Source: Candidatus Latescibacterota bacterium
GTDB taxonomy: Bacteria; Latescibacterota; MVCY01; DTYK01
Direction: 5' to 3'
Assembly: GCA_012961925.1 (NCBI GenBank)
Contig: DTYK01000139.1
Coordinates: 1-22,236, forward strand
DNA length: 22,236 bases
Shown here piece by piece: positions 9,610 through 17,322 of the stretch. The notes beneath the pieces are model-generated. The model did not search any database and had not been told where the DNA came from. It saw only the letters and a list, made by a program, of their open reading frames with translations. The first letter of the stretch is position 1. Every line of letters starts with the position of its first letter. The position numbers and the translations under genes were made by a program.

Positions 9610-11202
9610 TCAGAAACTGTAATCCACCGACGTTCGCAATGCCATAAGAGGTAATGCAACCAGTACCGTACCTATCCTGAGATTATCCCCTATCGGAATG
9701 GTCATAGCCATTGAGAAGAAGGGCAGGGGCAAATCGGTGACCGGCTCCCTCGGATTCCCTTCTTTGTCTTTGAAGCCAGAAGACACCTCATCAGCAAATA
9801 TCACCCCGCCGCCGAAGCGTAGATAGCGCAGATCCAAGCCCATCCTTATGCCGTTCTTAAGCCTTAATCCTTCGCTATACGCCCTGTGAAGGACTACAAC
9901 TGAGTCATCTCTGCTTGCAGCGCTTGGTGGTGGGGTGATGGCTTCCTTCGTTTCACATCTGTAATCAAAGGATAACTCACCAGAATATTGGGAGTAATTG
10001 AGGACGAAAGCGAAAGAACCTGCATGAAAAGCGGCTCCGAGGTTGTACGACCTCGGGAGGTTAATATGGAGGTAATCACTTGTGGTCGTGGCGTTCTTCG
10101 TCCGTGTCAACTGTGAGAGGATAAGTTTGCTTGTATCCAGTATATCCTCACCCTCTTCGGCCTCAAGGTTGAGGGCGTCCAGGGTGTTATGGCTGACCAT
10201 CAACCTCCCCCTCAGATCCAGCGAAGGAGGGAAATTGAGGAATCCATCGAAGCTTAGATGTCTGCCCAGCCTATAGGAGGTCCCTATCTTCACTCCCCAG
10301 CCTGTGTCTTCGAAATCGCCACGGATCAGAGCATCAAGCGTGTTCTGTTTTCCTGGGCCCAACCAGCCTAATGTAGGATCACCGAAGGCCTCCTCCCCCC
10401 TGGCCGTGCTGGAGATCATCCCTTCATTGTTAAACTTCGCATCAACTAAGAGTCTCATATCATAGCGATCTAAAGAGAGACCAACTGTCCAGTCGGGGAC
10501 AACTTCTCTGGACAGGGCAAGGGTGGTGAGATTGACCCGGGTCCTCATGTTGATGTTTGCATCCGTGGTGGCCAGGAACGTCGTGATCGTGGTGTCACCA
10601 TCCGAGACCTCCGTGTTCTCGATGGCCGTCTTGAAGCCCGTCCAGACTGCTGAGAGGTTGAGGTTAAGGGGCTGATACACCCCTGCACCAAAGACCAGGC
10701 CCGGAAGGACAAGCCCGATGCTCCCCGTGTGGAGCCCTCCGCTCAAGCCGCCCTTCATCGAGAAGTCTATGTAGTTTAGCTTCCCTCTCTTCTTCATATC
10801 TTCAATAACGGTCCCCTTCTTCTCCTCCGGGCTCATATCCTTGACCACGTCGTCCACAGCCTCATCAATCTTACCCTGGATGTCGTAAAACCGAGCCGGA
10901 TCGATCATAAACCCCGGATTGGTATCAAAGGTGAGATTTGACTTCTCCAGAAAGCCGAGGCCTGCAGGGTTGGAGAAAACTCCGGCGCTTCTGTTCACCA
11001 CCCCTGAAAAGGTGCCGCCCATACCTGCAGAATAGGCCCCTGGCCCATAGAGAAAGCTGCTTGACCCCGACATCCGTACGCTGAGAATCCCCCCTCTGAA
11101 CTCTGTGATCTCACTGTCGGCACTTGCAACCCCGGACATCAGTGGAACGGACAGGAAGAAAGAGAGCACGGAGGGAAGGACATACCAGATCCTCAATTTC
11201 AT
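9610..11202 (-). CDS. FadL/PorV-like outer-membrane protein
   Basis: A 530-residue predicted outer-membrane beta-barrel, heading the unit that encodes the giant CRD protein. Residues 1-29 form a signal peptide ending near VASADS. A glycine-rich block follows, with SAGMGG (58-63) and SNPAG (77-81), the conserved N-terminal plug-like motif of the OmpP1/FadL/TodX and PorV superfamily. The remainder alternates hydrophobic and polar residues as in barrel strands, and the protein ends RTSVDYSF with a terminal phenylalanine. The start ATG has AAAGGAG 7 bases upstream. FadL proteins move hydrophobic compounds, whereas PorV-type proteins support secretion; the sequence alone does not decide between them. 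Sharing the MGG/NPAG motif with the third gene of the unit suggests the two barrels are distant relatives that both serve the giant protein. Barrel assignment is good; function is inferred. Confidence 0.75.
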   Translation of the reverse strand: MKLRIWYVLPSVLSFFLSVPLMSGVASADSEITEFRGGILSVRMSGSSSFLYGPGAYSAGMGGTFSGVVNRSAGVFSNPAGLGFLEKSNLTFDTNPGFMIDPARFYDIQGKIDEAVDDVVKDMSPEEKKGTVIEDMKKRGKLNYIDFSMKGGLSGGLHTGSIGLVLPGLVFGAGVYQPLNLNLSAVWTGFKTAIENTEVSDGDTTITTFLATTDANINMRTRVNLTTLALSREVVPDWTVGLSLDRYDMRLLVDAKFNNEGMISSTARGEEAFGDPTLGWLGPGKQNTLDALIRGDFEDTGWGVKIGTSYRLGRHLSFDGFLNFPPSLDLRGRLMVSHNTLDALNLEAEEGEDILDTSKLILSQLTRTKNATTTSDYLHINLPRSYNLGAAFHAGSFAFVLNYSQYSGELSFDYRCETKEAITPPPSAASRDDSVVVLHRAYSEGLRLKNGIRMGLDLRYLRFGGGVIFADEVSSGFKDKEGNPREPVTDLPLPFFSMAMTIPIGDNLRIGTVLVALPLMALRTSVDYSF

Positions 11203-11268
11203 CTTAAGCTCCTTTTGAAGTTTAAATGGCGGGCTAAGTTTCGGTGTATTTAATTACTTTTAGTATCT

Positions 11269-11297
11269 AATTTACCTAATCAGAAGTAAAAAGTCAA
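11269..11297 (-). promoter_or_regulatory. sigma-70-type promoter for the outer-membrane/giant protein unit
   Basis: On the minus strand, TTGACT (plus coordinates 11292-11297) and TAAATT (11269-11274) are separated by exactly 17 bases. This predicts a leader of about 60 bases before the ATG at 11202. Matches to consensus are 5/6 and 4/6. The region between the divergent genes is markedly AT-rich, as expected for promoters. Confidence 0.5.
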
Positions 11298-11327
11298 GTA
11301 AATGTTGTCCGGTGTTCCTCCCAAAAC

Positions 11328-11357
11328 TTGACAATCAGGTCGGAATTTCTTTATATT
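11328..11357 (+). promoter_or_regulatory. sigma-70-type promoter for the sugar kinase gene
   Basis: A perfect -35 TTGACA (11328-11333) and a -10 TATATT (11352-11357) are 18 bases apart, giving a leader of roughly 45 bases before the ATG at 11409. It lies back to back with the minus-strand promoter at 11269-11297, with about 30 bases between the two -35 boxes. A single regulator bound there could affect both units, but no clear operator palindrome is visible. Confidence 0.6.
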
Positions 11358-11408
11358 GCTTGCCGAGGGAGATCTATTCATCGTCTGATATTTCGAAGGA
11401 GGAACCTT

Positions 11409-12368
11409 ATGCCAGAGATCGTGACGTTAGGTGAAGCGCTTATCGACTTCGTCTCCATGGAGTCGGGAGTTGATGTGAAGGACTCCCCGGGTTTCATCAA
11501 GGCTCCGGGCGGCGCACCGGCAAATGTCGCCGCAGGACTGGGAAGATTGGGAGTTGACGTCGGTTTTATAGGTAAGGTAGGCGATGACCCCTTTGGCTAC
11601 TTTCTCAAGGAGACCCTGGCGGCCAACGGGGTTGACACATCACGGATGATATTCGAAAAGAGGGCAAGGACGGCACTGGCCTTTGTTTCTCTCCGATCCG
11701 ATGGCGAGAGGAGCTTCTCCTTTTACAGACATCCAAGCGCTGATATGCTGCTGGAACCGGAGGAGATAGACGAAGGCTACATAGCGTCGGCCAGAATCTT
11801 CCACTTCGGTTCCATAACCCTCATATCTGAACCTTCCAGGTCCGCCACGCTCAAGGCCGTCGAGTACGCGGAGGACCATGGACTTATCATTTCATATGAC
11901 CCCAACCTGCGATTAAACCTCTGGGAGACGGCCGAAGAGGCCAGGAAACAGATACTATCGACGGTCTGCCTTTGCGACATCATCAAGGTGAGCGGGGAGG
12001 AGTTGCATTTCCTGACAGGCACCCAGGACCTGGGCCGGGGGGGCCGAGAACTCCTTCATTATGGACCCAAAATGGCGGTCGTCACCCTCGGGGAGAAAGG
12101 CTGTTTCTTCACAAACGGAAGAGACGATCTAACGGCTGTCGGGCTGGAGGTTCAAGCCGTTGACACGACAGGAGCCGGGGATGCCTTCGTGGCGGCTTTA
12201 CTCTGGGGAATACTCAGGGAGATGGAGAAGGGGGCATCCATGGAAACTCTACCAGTGGCCGTTATGGAAGGGATACTCAAGCTGGCCAATAAGGCCGGGG
12301 CAATTGCCACAACCAGAAAAGGTGCTATCCCCGCCCTCCCGAAGGCCGACCAGCTTATAGCTCCGTAG
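11409..12368 (+). CDS. PfkB-family sugar kinase, fructokinase-like
   Basis: A 319-residue cytoplasmic ribokinase-type kinase, normal length for the family. The N-terminal PfkB signature appears as GGAPANVAAGLGRLG (34-48), with sugar-contact context KVGDDPFG (56-63). YDPNLRLNLW (163-172) is typical of fructokinases. The C-terminal signature DTTGAGDAF (252-260) carries the anion hole and the catalytic base Asp258. It most likely phosphorylates fructose with ATP, although 2-keto-3-deoxygluconate or other sugar kinases share these motifs. The ATG at 11409 is chosen because AAGGAGG precedes it by 6 bases; an upstream TTG at 11328 is part of the -35 box. It is a single-gene transcript between two minus-strand operons, and its stop codon lies in the left arm of the palindrome at 12364-12423. 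Confidence 0.9.
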   Translation: MPEIVTLGEALIDFVSMESGVDVKDSPGFIKAPGGAPANVAAGLGRLGVDVGFIGKVGDDPFGYFLKETLAANGVDTSRMIFEKRARTALAFVSLRSDGERSFSFYRHPSADMLLEPEEIDEGYIASARIFHFGSITLISEPSRSATLKAVEYAEDHGLIISYDPNLRLNLWETAEEARKQILSTVCLCDIIKVSGEELHFLTGTQDLGRGGRELLHYGPKMAVVTLGEKGCFFTNGRDDLTAVGLEVQAVDTTGAGDAFVAALLWGILREMEKGASMETLPVAVMEGILKLANKAGAIATTRKGAIPALPKADQLIAP

Positions 12369-12423
12369 GGCGGGGGGTTATTCCCGGCCGAAAGGACGGC
12401 GGCGGATAAACCGTCACCCTACG
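12364..12423. terminator. 60-base palindrome between convergent genes, possible bidirectional terminator or REP-like element
   Basis: The outer arms CGTAGGG (12364-12370) and CCCTACG (12417-12423) pair perfectly. Inside them GGTT (12376-12379) pairs with AACC (12409-12412), and GCCG (12387-12390) pairs with CGGC (12397-12400) around AAAGGA. Stop codons of both convergent genes lie inside the outer arms: TAG at 12366-12368 on plus, and TAG at 12419-12421 on minus. There is no T-run, so intrinsic termination is uncertain. GTAGGG-type ends on GC-rich palindromes are common in dispersed extragenic repeats. Confidence 0.5.
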
Positions 12424-12991
12424 TCTCCTGAACCCTGATCCCCAGAAAGAAGGAACCTGTGATCAGGTTGCCGCTGGCATCCGCTGCCTCATACGTGACT
12501 TCGACCTTAAAGCCTGTTTTACCTTGAGCTGTTGCCATCCCAAGATAGAGGCTGGACAAGTACAGCCCTGTGAACCCTTCGGGGGCGGTCGGCTCTGCCC
12601 CGATCTTGATCGGAAGGTCAAAGGGCGGTTTCTCCTCGCCAGCTTCGAAGTGCCAGAACTGTTCAAGAAGAGGAGCAACCGGCCCGCCCTGCTCCGGGGT
12701 CTGGGCCGCCCAGGTGAGCTGGGTGACCGTCAGATCCTGCTCACCAATCATGATGTGAGCCCCATCCAAAAATACGATCGAAGCCGTAGCACTGGTCAGA
12801 TCGACGGCTACTCCCCCTGTCTCTTTGGCCTTAACAGAGATGGTGTAATCGCCGGGGCCAAGCGGGATCACAAGTGTATCGGGTTCAACTGTAAACTCCA
12901 GCGACCCCATCGGTTTCGGCCCTTCGGCCTTTTCCTGACAGCCAACGGCCAGCATCAGACAGACCAGGGTCATGATCCATGCTGTCTTCAT
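12419..12991 (-). CDS. hypothetical lipoprotein, last gene of the radical SAM-receptor operon
   Basis: A 190-residue predicted lipoprotein of unknown function. The signal peptide has a hydrophobic core and lipobox LAVGC, with the lipidated Cys18. The mature protein looks like an all-beta domain rich in beta turns (GSLEFTVEPDTLVIPLGPGDY near 35-55), with a possible DUF or Ig-like fold. It has no cysteines after the lipidation site. The ATG at 12991 follows a GGGGGG site by 8 bases. A TTG nine codons upstream would spoil the short lipoprotein signal. It lies 41 bases after the TonB-dependent receptor gene and is probably cotranscribed with it, which fits a substrate-binding or surface partner of the receptor, but no family was recognised. 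Confidence 0.75.
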   Translation of the reverse strand: MKTAWIMTLVCLMLAVGCQEKAEGPKPMGSLEFTVEPDTLVIPLGPGDYTISVKAKETGGVAVDLTSATASIVFLDGAHIMIGEQDLTVTQLTWAAQTPEQGGPVAPLLEQFWHFEAGEEKPPFDLPIKIGAEPTAPEGFTGLYLSSLYLGMATAQGKTGFKVEVTYEAADASGNLITGSFFLGIRVQET

Positions 12992-13032
12992 AGAATTCAC
13001 CCCCCGATTCTTTTCCAACGTAGATTGTTGGT

Positions 13033-15204
13033 TTAGAAGTTAGCGGCTACTGTAAGGGTATAGCTCCTGATTGGTTCAAGGCGCCTCGGTATCTCCACGT
13101 AGTGATACTGGAGGAGGTTGTCAACCTTTGCTGAGATAGTAAACTCCTTTAGGTCGAGGCTGCCCTTTAGGTCCACAACGTACACGGCCACCCTCTGGTC
13201 GGCTGAAAACATCTCATGTACCTTTTCCACCCGGCTGTGGTATTTGAAATCAACCCCTAACCGGACGCCTCTGTGGTTCAAAGAGGCGGTGGCACGGAGT
13301 CGGTGCCTTGGCCGATAGGGCAGAGGTTCGTCCAGCCTCAGGTCCACCGCATCTATATAAGTGTAACTGAAACTTGTTGCTGCCAGATTGCGGAGTAGGT
13401 TAATCTTCAGAGTCAATTCCGTTCCCCTCACCCTTGATTTCACCAGGTTTGCCAGCCTGAAGAGCCCCCCAAGCACGGCCTCTGGCTCGATCATCCTCCT
13501 GAAGTCGTTTTGAAAGACCGCAAGATCCACCCAGAGCCGATCCCCCACCATCATGTTTGCCCCTATCTCATAGGACCAGGCTCTCTCTGCCCTGAGTTTT
13601 GGATTCGGGATCACCTTGCGACCGGCCACCACTGTGTTTACAAACATCTCTGCGACCGAGGGGGCACGGAATCCCCTTCCAAGGGACGTGCGTAGTGAGA
13701 CGGAATCCGACGGGCGCCATACTAACCCTGTCTTCGGGCTTAACTGAGCCTCCCCTGAGGTCTCATCCACCGTGTGGTGGTCATACCTGGTCCCGAGCGT
13801 AACCGTAAGCCGTGGAAATGGCCTGAATTCATCCTGAACGTAAAGTCCAAGATCAAGGGTGCGGTGGTCTCCAAACATCTCAGAGTTGACCCTGTTATAT
13901 ATACCCTCAATACCTAAACCTAAGGAGTGCCCCTCCGAGATCAACAACTCTGTGCGCAATTCACCCCCTGTCCTTTGAGCCCTGGAATAATCCCTGTTAT
14001 CTCGAAACCAGTTTTTCCAGTAGGTCCGGTAATAGTAACTCTTATAAGTATCCGCTCGTCTTGGACTTGCCAGCCGTCTGACGGAGAGGTTGATGCTCAA
14101 CTTATTGGAATACACCCTGTTACCGAGCTCTTTCTCGGACACCTTTAGGGCCTCTGCCTGACTTTTCCACAGCAGGAACTGGCCGTGATCTTCCTCTGCC
14201 CAGCTTGACAGAAGCTCGACATCTATCTCGGGTGAAGGGTTATAGGTGAATTTGCCGAACAGATTGTGTCGTATGTAGTCGTCGTTCTGGCGGTAGCCAT
14301 CCGAGAACCTCCTTCCGACCGAGACAAGAAGGCCGAGGCCGCCCAGCTTTCTACTGTGCAAAAGCTCGATACCGTTAAAATCGAGGACCTTCTTAGTCCA
14401 TCGCCACTCGGGATAATAGGGTTTGCTATAAAACCCGGATGATAGCCTGATGCCGGTCTCTGGAGGTGTACCCGGCTTTTTAGTGATGACATTGATAACC
14501 CCGCCAAGGGCATTGGATCCATAGAGGGCAGACCCCGCCCCCTTTATGACCTCTACCCTGTCGACCACTGTCGGTGGTATCGCATCCCATTTTATCGTGC
14601 CTGTATCCCCTGCAATTGCCGGACTCCCGTCTATGAGAAAGAGGACCCGGCTTCCTGCCCCCTGGCTGTAGCCCGTTGTCCCACGGACGTCCACCTCACC
14701 TCCTTTTGTATCTATCCCTGAAACGCGCTCCAGTGCCTGGTCAAGCGTAACCACATCCTCTCGCCCGAGCTCTGAGGAGGTGATCACATCGATGCTTACA
14801 GGGGATTCCTGGATGAGCTGTCTTCTCTTGCTGGCAGTTACCACTACAGGTTGAACTCTGATGACCGCCTCTTCTAATTCAAACTGAATGCGGGTGACCT
14901 TGCCCGGGGCGATCACCACCCCCTTCCGGACCGCCCTTTTGTAGCCGATCATCGACGCCTCAACCGTATAAGTCCCGGCTGGAAGGCTCAGGAGAAACCT
15001 GCCGTCAAGATCGGTCAGGGTCCCTAAAACCGTGCCCACCACCACAACACCTACCCCTGGAAGGGGCTCCTCTGTAGCAGCATCCACAACCCTTCCCGTC
15101 AGCTTTCCCTCCAGCGGTTTCTCTTCATCGGTTGCTTCAGACGTATGAAACGACAGGACGGCCGTTAAAGCCACAAACATGGCGACCAGAGTTGCTACCT
15201 TCAT
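13033..15204 (-). CDS. TonB-dependent outer-membrane receptor
   Basis: A 723-residue TonB-dependent receptor. It has a signal peptide (1-24) and one CarboxypepD_reg-like domain (about 31-113, with TLTDLDGRF and GTYTVEASMIGY). A TonB-box-like PVVVTASKR (119-127) precedes the plug (about 130-243, with VLFLIDG, DRVEVIKGAGSALYGSNA and GGVINVITKKPG). A beta-barrel with a terminal phenylalanine follows. It imports a ligand across the outer membrane using TonB energy. The plug resembles those of siderophore, cobalamin and colicin-type receptors, but the ligand cannot be read from sequence. The ATG at 15204 has GGAGG 8 bases upstream. It is the third gene of a four-gene operon, 22 bases after a lipoprotein gene. 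Co-occurrence with a radical SAM/SPASM enzyme suggests the ligand or a modified product is linked to that enzyme. Confidence 0.92.
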   Translation of the reverse strand: MKVATLVAMFVALTAVLSFHTSEATDEEKPLEGKLTGRVVDAATEEPLPGVGVVVVGTVLGTLTDLDGRFLLSLPAGTYTVEASMIGYKRAVRKGVVIAPGKVTRIQFELEEAVIRVQPVVVTASKRRQLIQESPVSIDVITSSELGREDVVTLDQALERVSGIDTKGGEVDVRGTTGYSQGAGSRVLFLIDGSPAIAGDTGTIKWDAIPPTVVDRVEVIKGAGSALYGSNALGGVINVITKKPGTPPETGIRLSSGFYSKPYYPEWRWTKKVLDFNGIELLHSRKLGGLGLLVSVGRRFSDGYRQNDDYIRHNLFGKFTYNPSPEIDVELLSSWAEEDHGQFLLWKSQAEALKVSEKELGNRVYSNKLSINLSVRRLASPRRADTYKSYYYRTYWKNWFRDNRDYSRAQRTGGELRTELLISEGHSLGLGIEGIYNRVNSEMFGDHRTLDLGLYVQDEFRPFPRLTVTLGTRYDHHTVDETSGEAQLSPKTGLVWRPSDSVSLRTSLGRGFRAPSVAEMFVNTVVAGRKVIPNPKLRAERAWSYEIGANMMVGDRLWVDLAVFQNDFRRMIEPEAVLGGLFRLANLVKSRVRGTELTLKINLLRNLAATSFSYTYIDAVDLRLDEPLPYRPRHRLRATASLNHRGVRLGVDFKYHSRVEKVHEMFSADQRVAVYVVDLKGSLDLKEFTISAKVDNLLQYHYVEIPRRLEPIRSYTLTVAANF

Positions 15205-15226
15205 AGACCGGACCTCCAGTAAACTC

Positions 15227-15769
15227 TCACATCCCCGGCGTTAGAAAAATATGAACCCGTCCCCATTTTTTCTTCAATATCCCTTCTACCTCGGGCGGCA
15301 GTACCCCGAGGCGGGAAAAGTCGGCAATAATATCGATCCCTGTCACCGCGGCCCCCGGGTCTACTGTTACTACCCCTGGTCGGGTCGTATCGGAAGGGGC
15401 ATAATAAGCGCCGAGCAGGCTCTCAGGTCCCCACCAGCTTCCCTTCTTCAGGAGGACAACTATCACCCATTCATAAACCCCAGGTTTGACCTTCACCGAA
15501 TAGTCCGCGACAGGCACGCCTATGGGAAGGGAATCACTGAAGCCGCTTATAGCAAAGAAGTTAGGGGGTGGATACTGCGCATAGACGGCCACCCTGACAT
15601 CCTCCACAGAATCCGGCCACGATCCCACGTAGGTGATCGTCCCGCTTATACTGCCCAGTTCTTCTGGAGGTTCTGGAGACGGAGGCGCCAAGCCATGGTC
15701 GATCTCACAGCCAGCTAAGAAAAGAAATAGACTGAGACTCAGAGATAACAAACGCCATAAATTTCCCAA
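15227..15769 (-). CDS. hypothetical lipoprotein with CRD-like beta domain
   Basis: A 180-residue predicted lipoprotein. A leucine-rich signal sequence ends in lipobox LAGC (Cys21). The mature part begins with a proline-rich linker (PPSPEPPEELG), followed by a beta domain opening SISGTITYVGSW. This is reminiscent of carboxypeptidase-regulatory-like folds, with VKPGVYEWVIVVLLKKGSWWG near 95-115 and a tail rich in hydrophobic residues. The function is not recognised. The start codon is TTG, only 3 bases after the stop of the radical SAM gene and without a strong Shine-Dalgarno of its own, so translation is probably coupled to that gene. Its place between the radical SAM enzyme and the receptor makes it a likely binding or periplasmic/outer-membrane partner. 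Confidence 0.75.
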   Translation of the reverse strand: MGNLWRLLSLSLSLFLFLAGCEIDHGLAPPSPEPPEELGSISGTITYVGSWPDSVEDVRVAVYAQYPPPNFFAISGFSDSLPIGVPVADYSVKVKPGVYEWVIVVLLKKGSWWGPESLLGAYYAPSDTTRPGVVTVDPGAAVTGIDIIADFSRLGVLPPEVEGILKKKWGRVHIFLTPGM

Positions 15770-15772
15770 TTT

Positions 15773-17212
15773 TTACGCCCAATTTTTTAGTTCTTCCCAG
15801 GCCTTAGAGTTGTTTATACAGCCCGGATCAGGGGCTGTTATATCCCCGAAATAGCCATATGCTCGTGCCCGGCACCCTCCGCAAAAATCGCGGAAGTCAC
15901 AGGAGTGGCAGTTATCCTTGAGATTATCTCTGTCCCGTAGAACAGCGAATATTTCCGAGTTCAACCAGATATCCCTGAACGATCGTTGCCGTATGTCACC
16001 TACCACCAGATCGCCAATGAAGACGCAGGGAGTAATCTTCCCATTGGGCTGCAGCGCACAGTATGCTCTGCCTGCACCACATCCACCAATATAACGGGAG
16101 GCATAGACAGCCGCTACCCCGATACCTGTGCTGTAATGGGACGTCGGTAAAGGTCCCTTCGGGGCGTACTGGATACACGCCCGTGCGAACTGAGGCATCG
16201 TACTCATCACTGAGATCCTCTCCTCTAACATATATCCATGCAACTTCTTAAGCACCTCCTCACGTTCCCAGCAGGAGATATCCCACTTTGAGATCTGTTT
16301 TGCCCTTCCAGTCGGTATGAAATTGAAAGGATAAAACCGTTCTGCCCCCAGTTCACAGGCAAGTTCATATAGATCATCCAGCTCGGCGTAGTTGAACCTG
16401 GATACGGTCGGCGCAAAACCCACTGGCAAACCTGCCTTTACACAATTCCTGATCCCCTGAATAGTCTTTCGCCAGTATCCAGGGACACCCCGAAAGCTGT
16501 CATGTTTGGCCCCCTCAGCGCTGTCAACCGAGACCTCTACATAGTTTATCCCCGCCTCTTTCAGGCGTCGGGCGACCTCCTCGGTAATAAGGGTACCATT
16601 TGTGGCCAGTGAGAGCCAGATGCCCTTACTTCTTGCATATTCAATAATCCTCCATATCTCCCTGTCCACCAGGGGTTCACCGCCGGAGAAGGCCAGCAAC
16701 GGCAGGTTCATCCGATCGAGCTGATCGATCACATCAAGCCTCTCCTCAAGGCTCAGCTCATCAGGCAGTCTCTTCCACGCATTCTGGTAGCAATGCTTAC
16801 ACCGAAGGTTACAGGCGTTGGTGAAATTCCAGACGACCAGCAATGGGCTGATGAAGTTCTGCGGTCGGGTCAATCCAAACCTCGCCACGCTCTCAAGGAT
16901 CAAGGGAATCACTTTAAGATAAAGTGGTTCCTTCGATATCTCCTGCTGGATGAAATGTCTGTTAACCCCAAGCGCCTTAAGCACCAAACCTATGAATGAG
17001 TAGAGCAGGAGGTAATAGAACCTCTCGCTTGGATTGAATCTGACCTCTTCTCCGGCATAATGGAGCAGTACCTTCTCAAGGTATGTCCGGTCACCTTCCT
17101 GGCGGTTTAGTAGAAAGCTAAATGCCCGTCTGGTCAGGGGGGAGGATAGAAAAAGCTCCACCGTATGAGGATGCACTCTGACGGACCGGAGGTCGTCATA
17201 GGTTCGGGCCAT
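15773..17212 (-). CDS. radical SAM/SPASM enzyme, NirJ/AhbC-like maturase family, substrate unknown
   Basis: A 479-residue cytoplasmic radical SAM enzyme. An N-terminal helical region (about 1-120) of unknown role precedes VVWNFTNACNLRCKHCYQNA (126-145), which holds the SAM-cluster triad Cys134, Cys138 and Cys141. GGEP lies at 177-180, SLATNGTLIT further on, and FIPTGRAK is typical of the NirJ/AhbC-like branch. The C-terminus carries a full SPASM domain with eight cysteines, from CGAGRAYCALQPNGKITPC through CHSCDFRDFCGGC to the last Cys at 465, so two auxiliary [4Fe-4S] clusters are expected. Such enzymes modify peptides, haem precursors or metal cofactors; no precursor peptide or haem gene is visible here, so the substrate is open. 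The ATG follows GGAGGTGA by 6 bases. It heads an operon with two lipoproteins and a TonB-dependent receptor. Confidence 0.92.
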   Translation of the reverse strand: MARTYDDLRSVRVHPHTVELFLSSPLTRRAFSFLLNRQEGDRTYLEKVLLHYAGEEVRFNPSERFYYLLLYSFIGLVLKALGVNRHFIQQEISKEPLYLKVIPLILESVARFGLTRPQNFISPLLVVWNFTNACNLRCKHCYQNAWKRLPDELSLEERLDVIDQLDRMNLPLLAFSGGEPLVDREIWRIIEYARSKGIWLSLATNGTLITEEVARRLKEAGINYVEVSVDSAEGAKHDSFRGVPGYWRKTIQGIRNCVKAGLPVGFAPTVSRFNYAELDDLYELACELGAERFYPFNFIPTGRAKQISKWDISCWEREEVLKKLHGYMLEERISVMSTMPQFARACIQYAPKGPLPTSHYSTGIGVAAVYASRYIGGCGAGRAYCALQPNGKITPCVFIGDLVVGDIRQRSFRDIWLNSEIFAVLRDRDNLKDNCHSCDFRDFCGGCRARAYGYFGDITAPDPGCINNSKAWEELKNWA

Positions 17213-17236
17213 CTCTTTCTCACCTCCTCTTGCTCA

Positions 17237-17265
17237 AAGATATGCATCCACTTTGGGAGCACCAA
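17237..17265 (-). promoter_or_regulatory. candidate promoter of the radical SAM-receptor operon
   Basis: On the minus strand, TTGGTG (plus coordinates 17260-17265) and TATCTT (17237-17242) are exactly 17 bases apart, placing transcription start about 20 bases before the GGAGGTGA ribosome binding site. Matches to consensus are weak (3/6 and 4/6). The rest of the 110-base gap 17213-17322 contains no gene; its one notable feature is a tRNA-like fragment discussed under rejected items. Confidence 0.35.
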
Positions 17266-17322
17266 ATAACAGGCGCTTGCAATAGCAGGGTTCGATCCCT
17301 CTGTCCCTTTGCTAATGACGGC

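Noticed and set aside
11328..11408. Extension of the sugar kinase reading frame to a TTG at 11328.
   Set aside because: The TTG is the start of the TTGACA -35 box. The internal ATG at 11409 has a strong AAGGAGG site and matches the family N-terminus.
17213..17247. Possible short precursor-peptide gene in the leader of the radical SAM gene (minus-strand ATG at 17247).
   Set aside because: The frame runs out of phase into the radical SAM gene, lacks its own ribosome binding site and a leader/core peptide pattern, so it is treated as chance.
17251..17310. tRNA-like stretch with GGTTCGATCCC (17289-17299) and an anticodon-loop-like CTTGCAA (17276-17282) on the plus strand.
   Set aside because: Only 8 bases separate the supposed anticodon loop from the T-loop instead of about 15. 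The T-stem pairs over only 3 to 4 positions, and no matching acceptor strand is found upstream. It is at most a decayed tRNA remnant.
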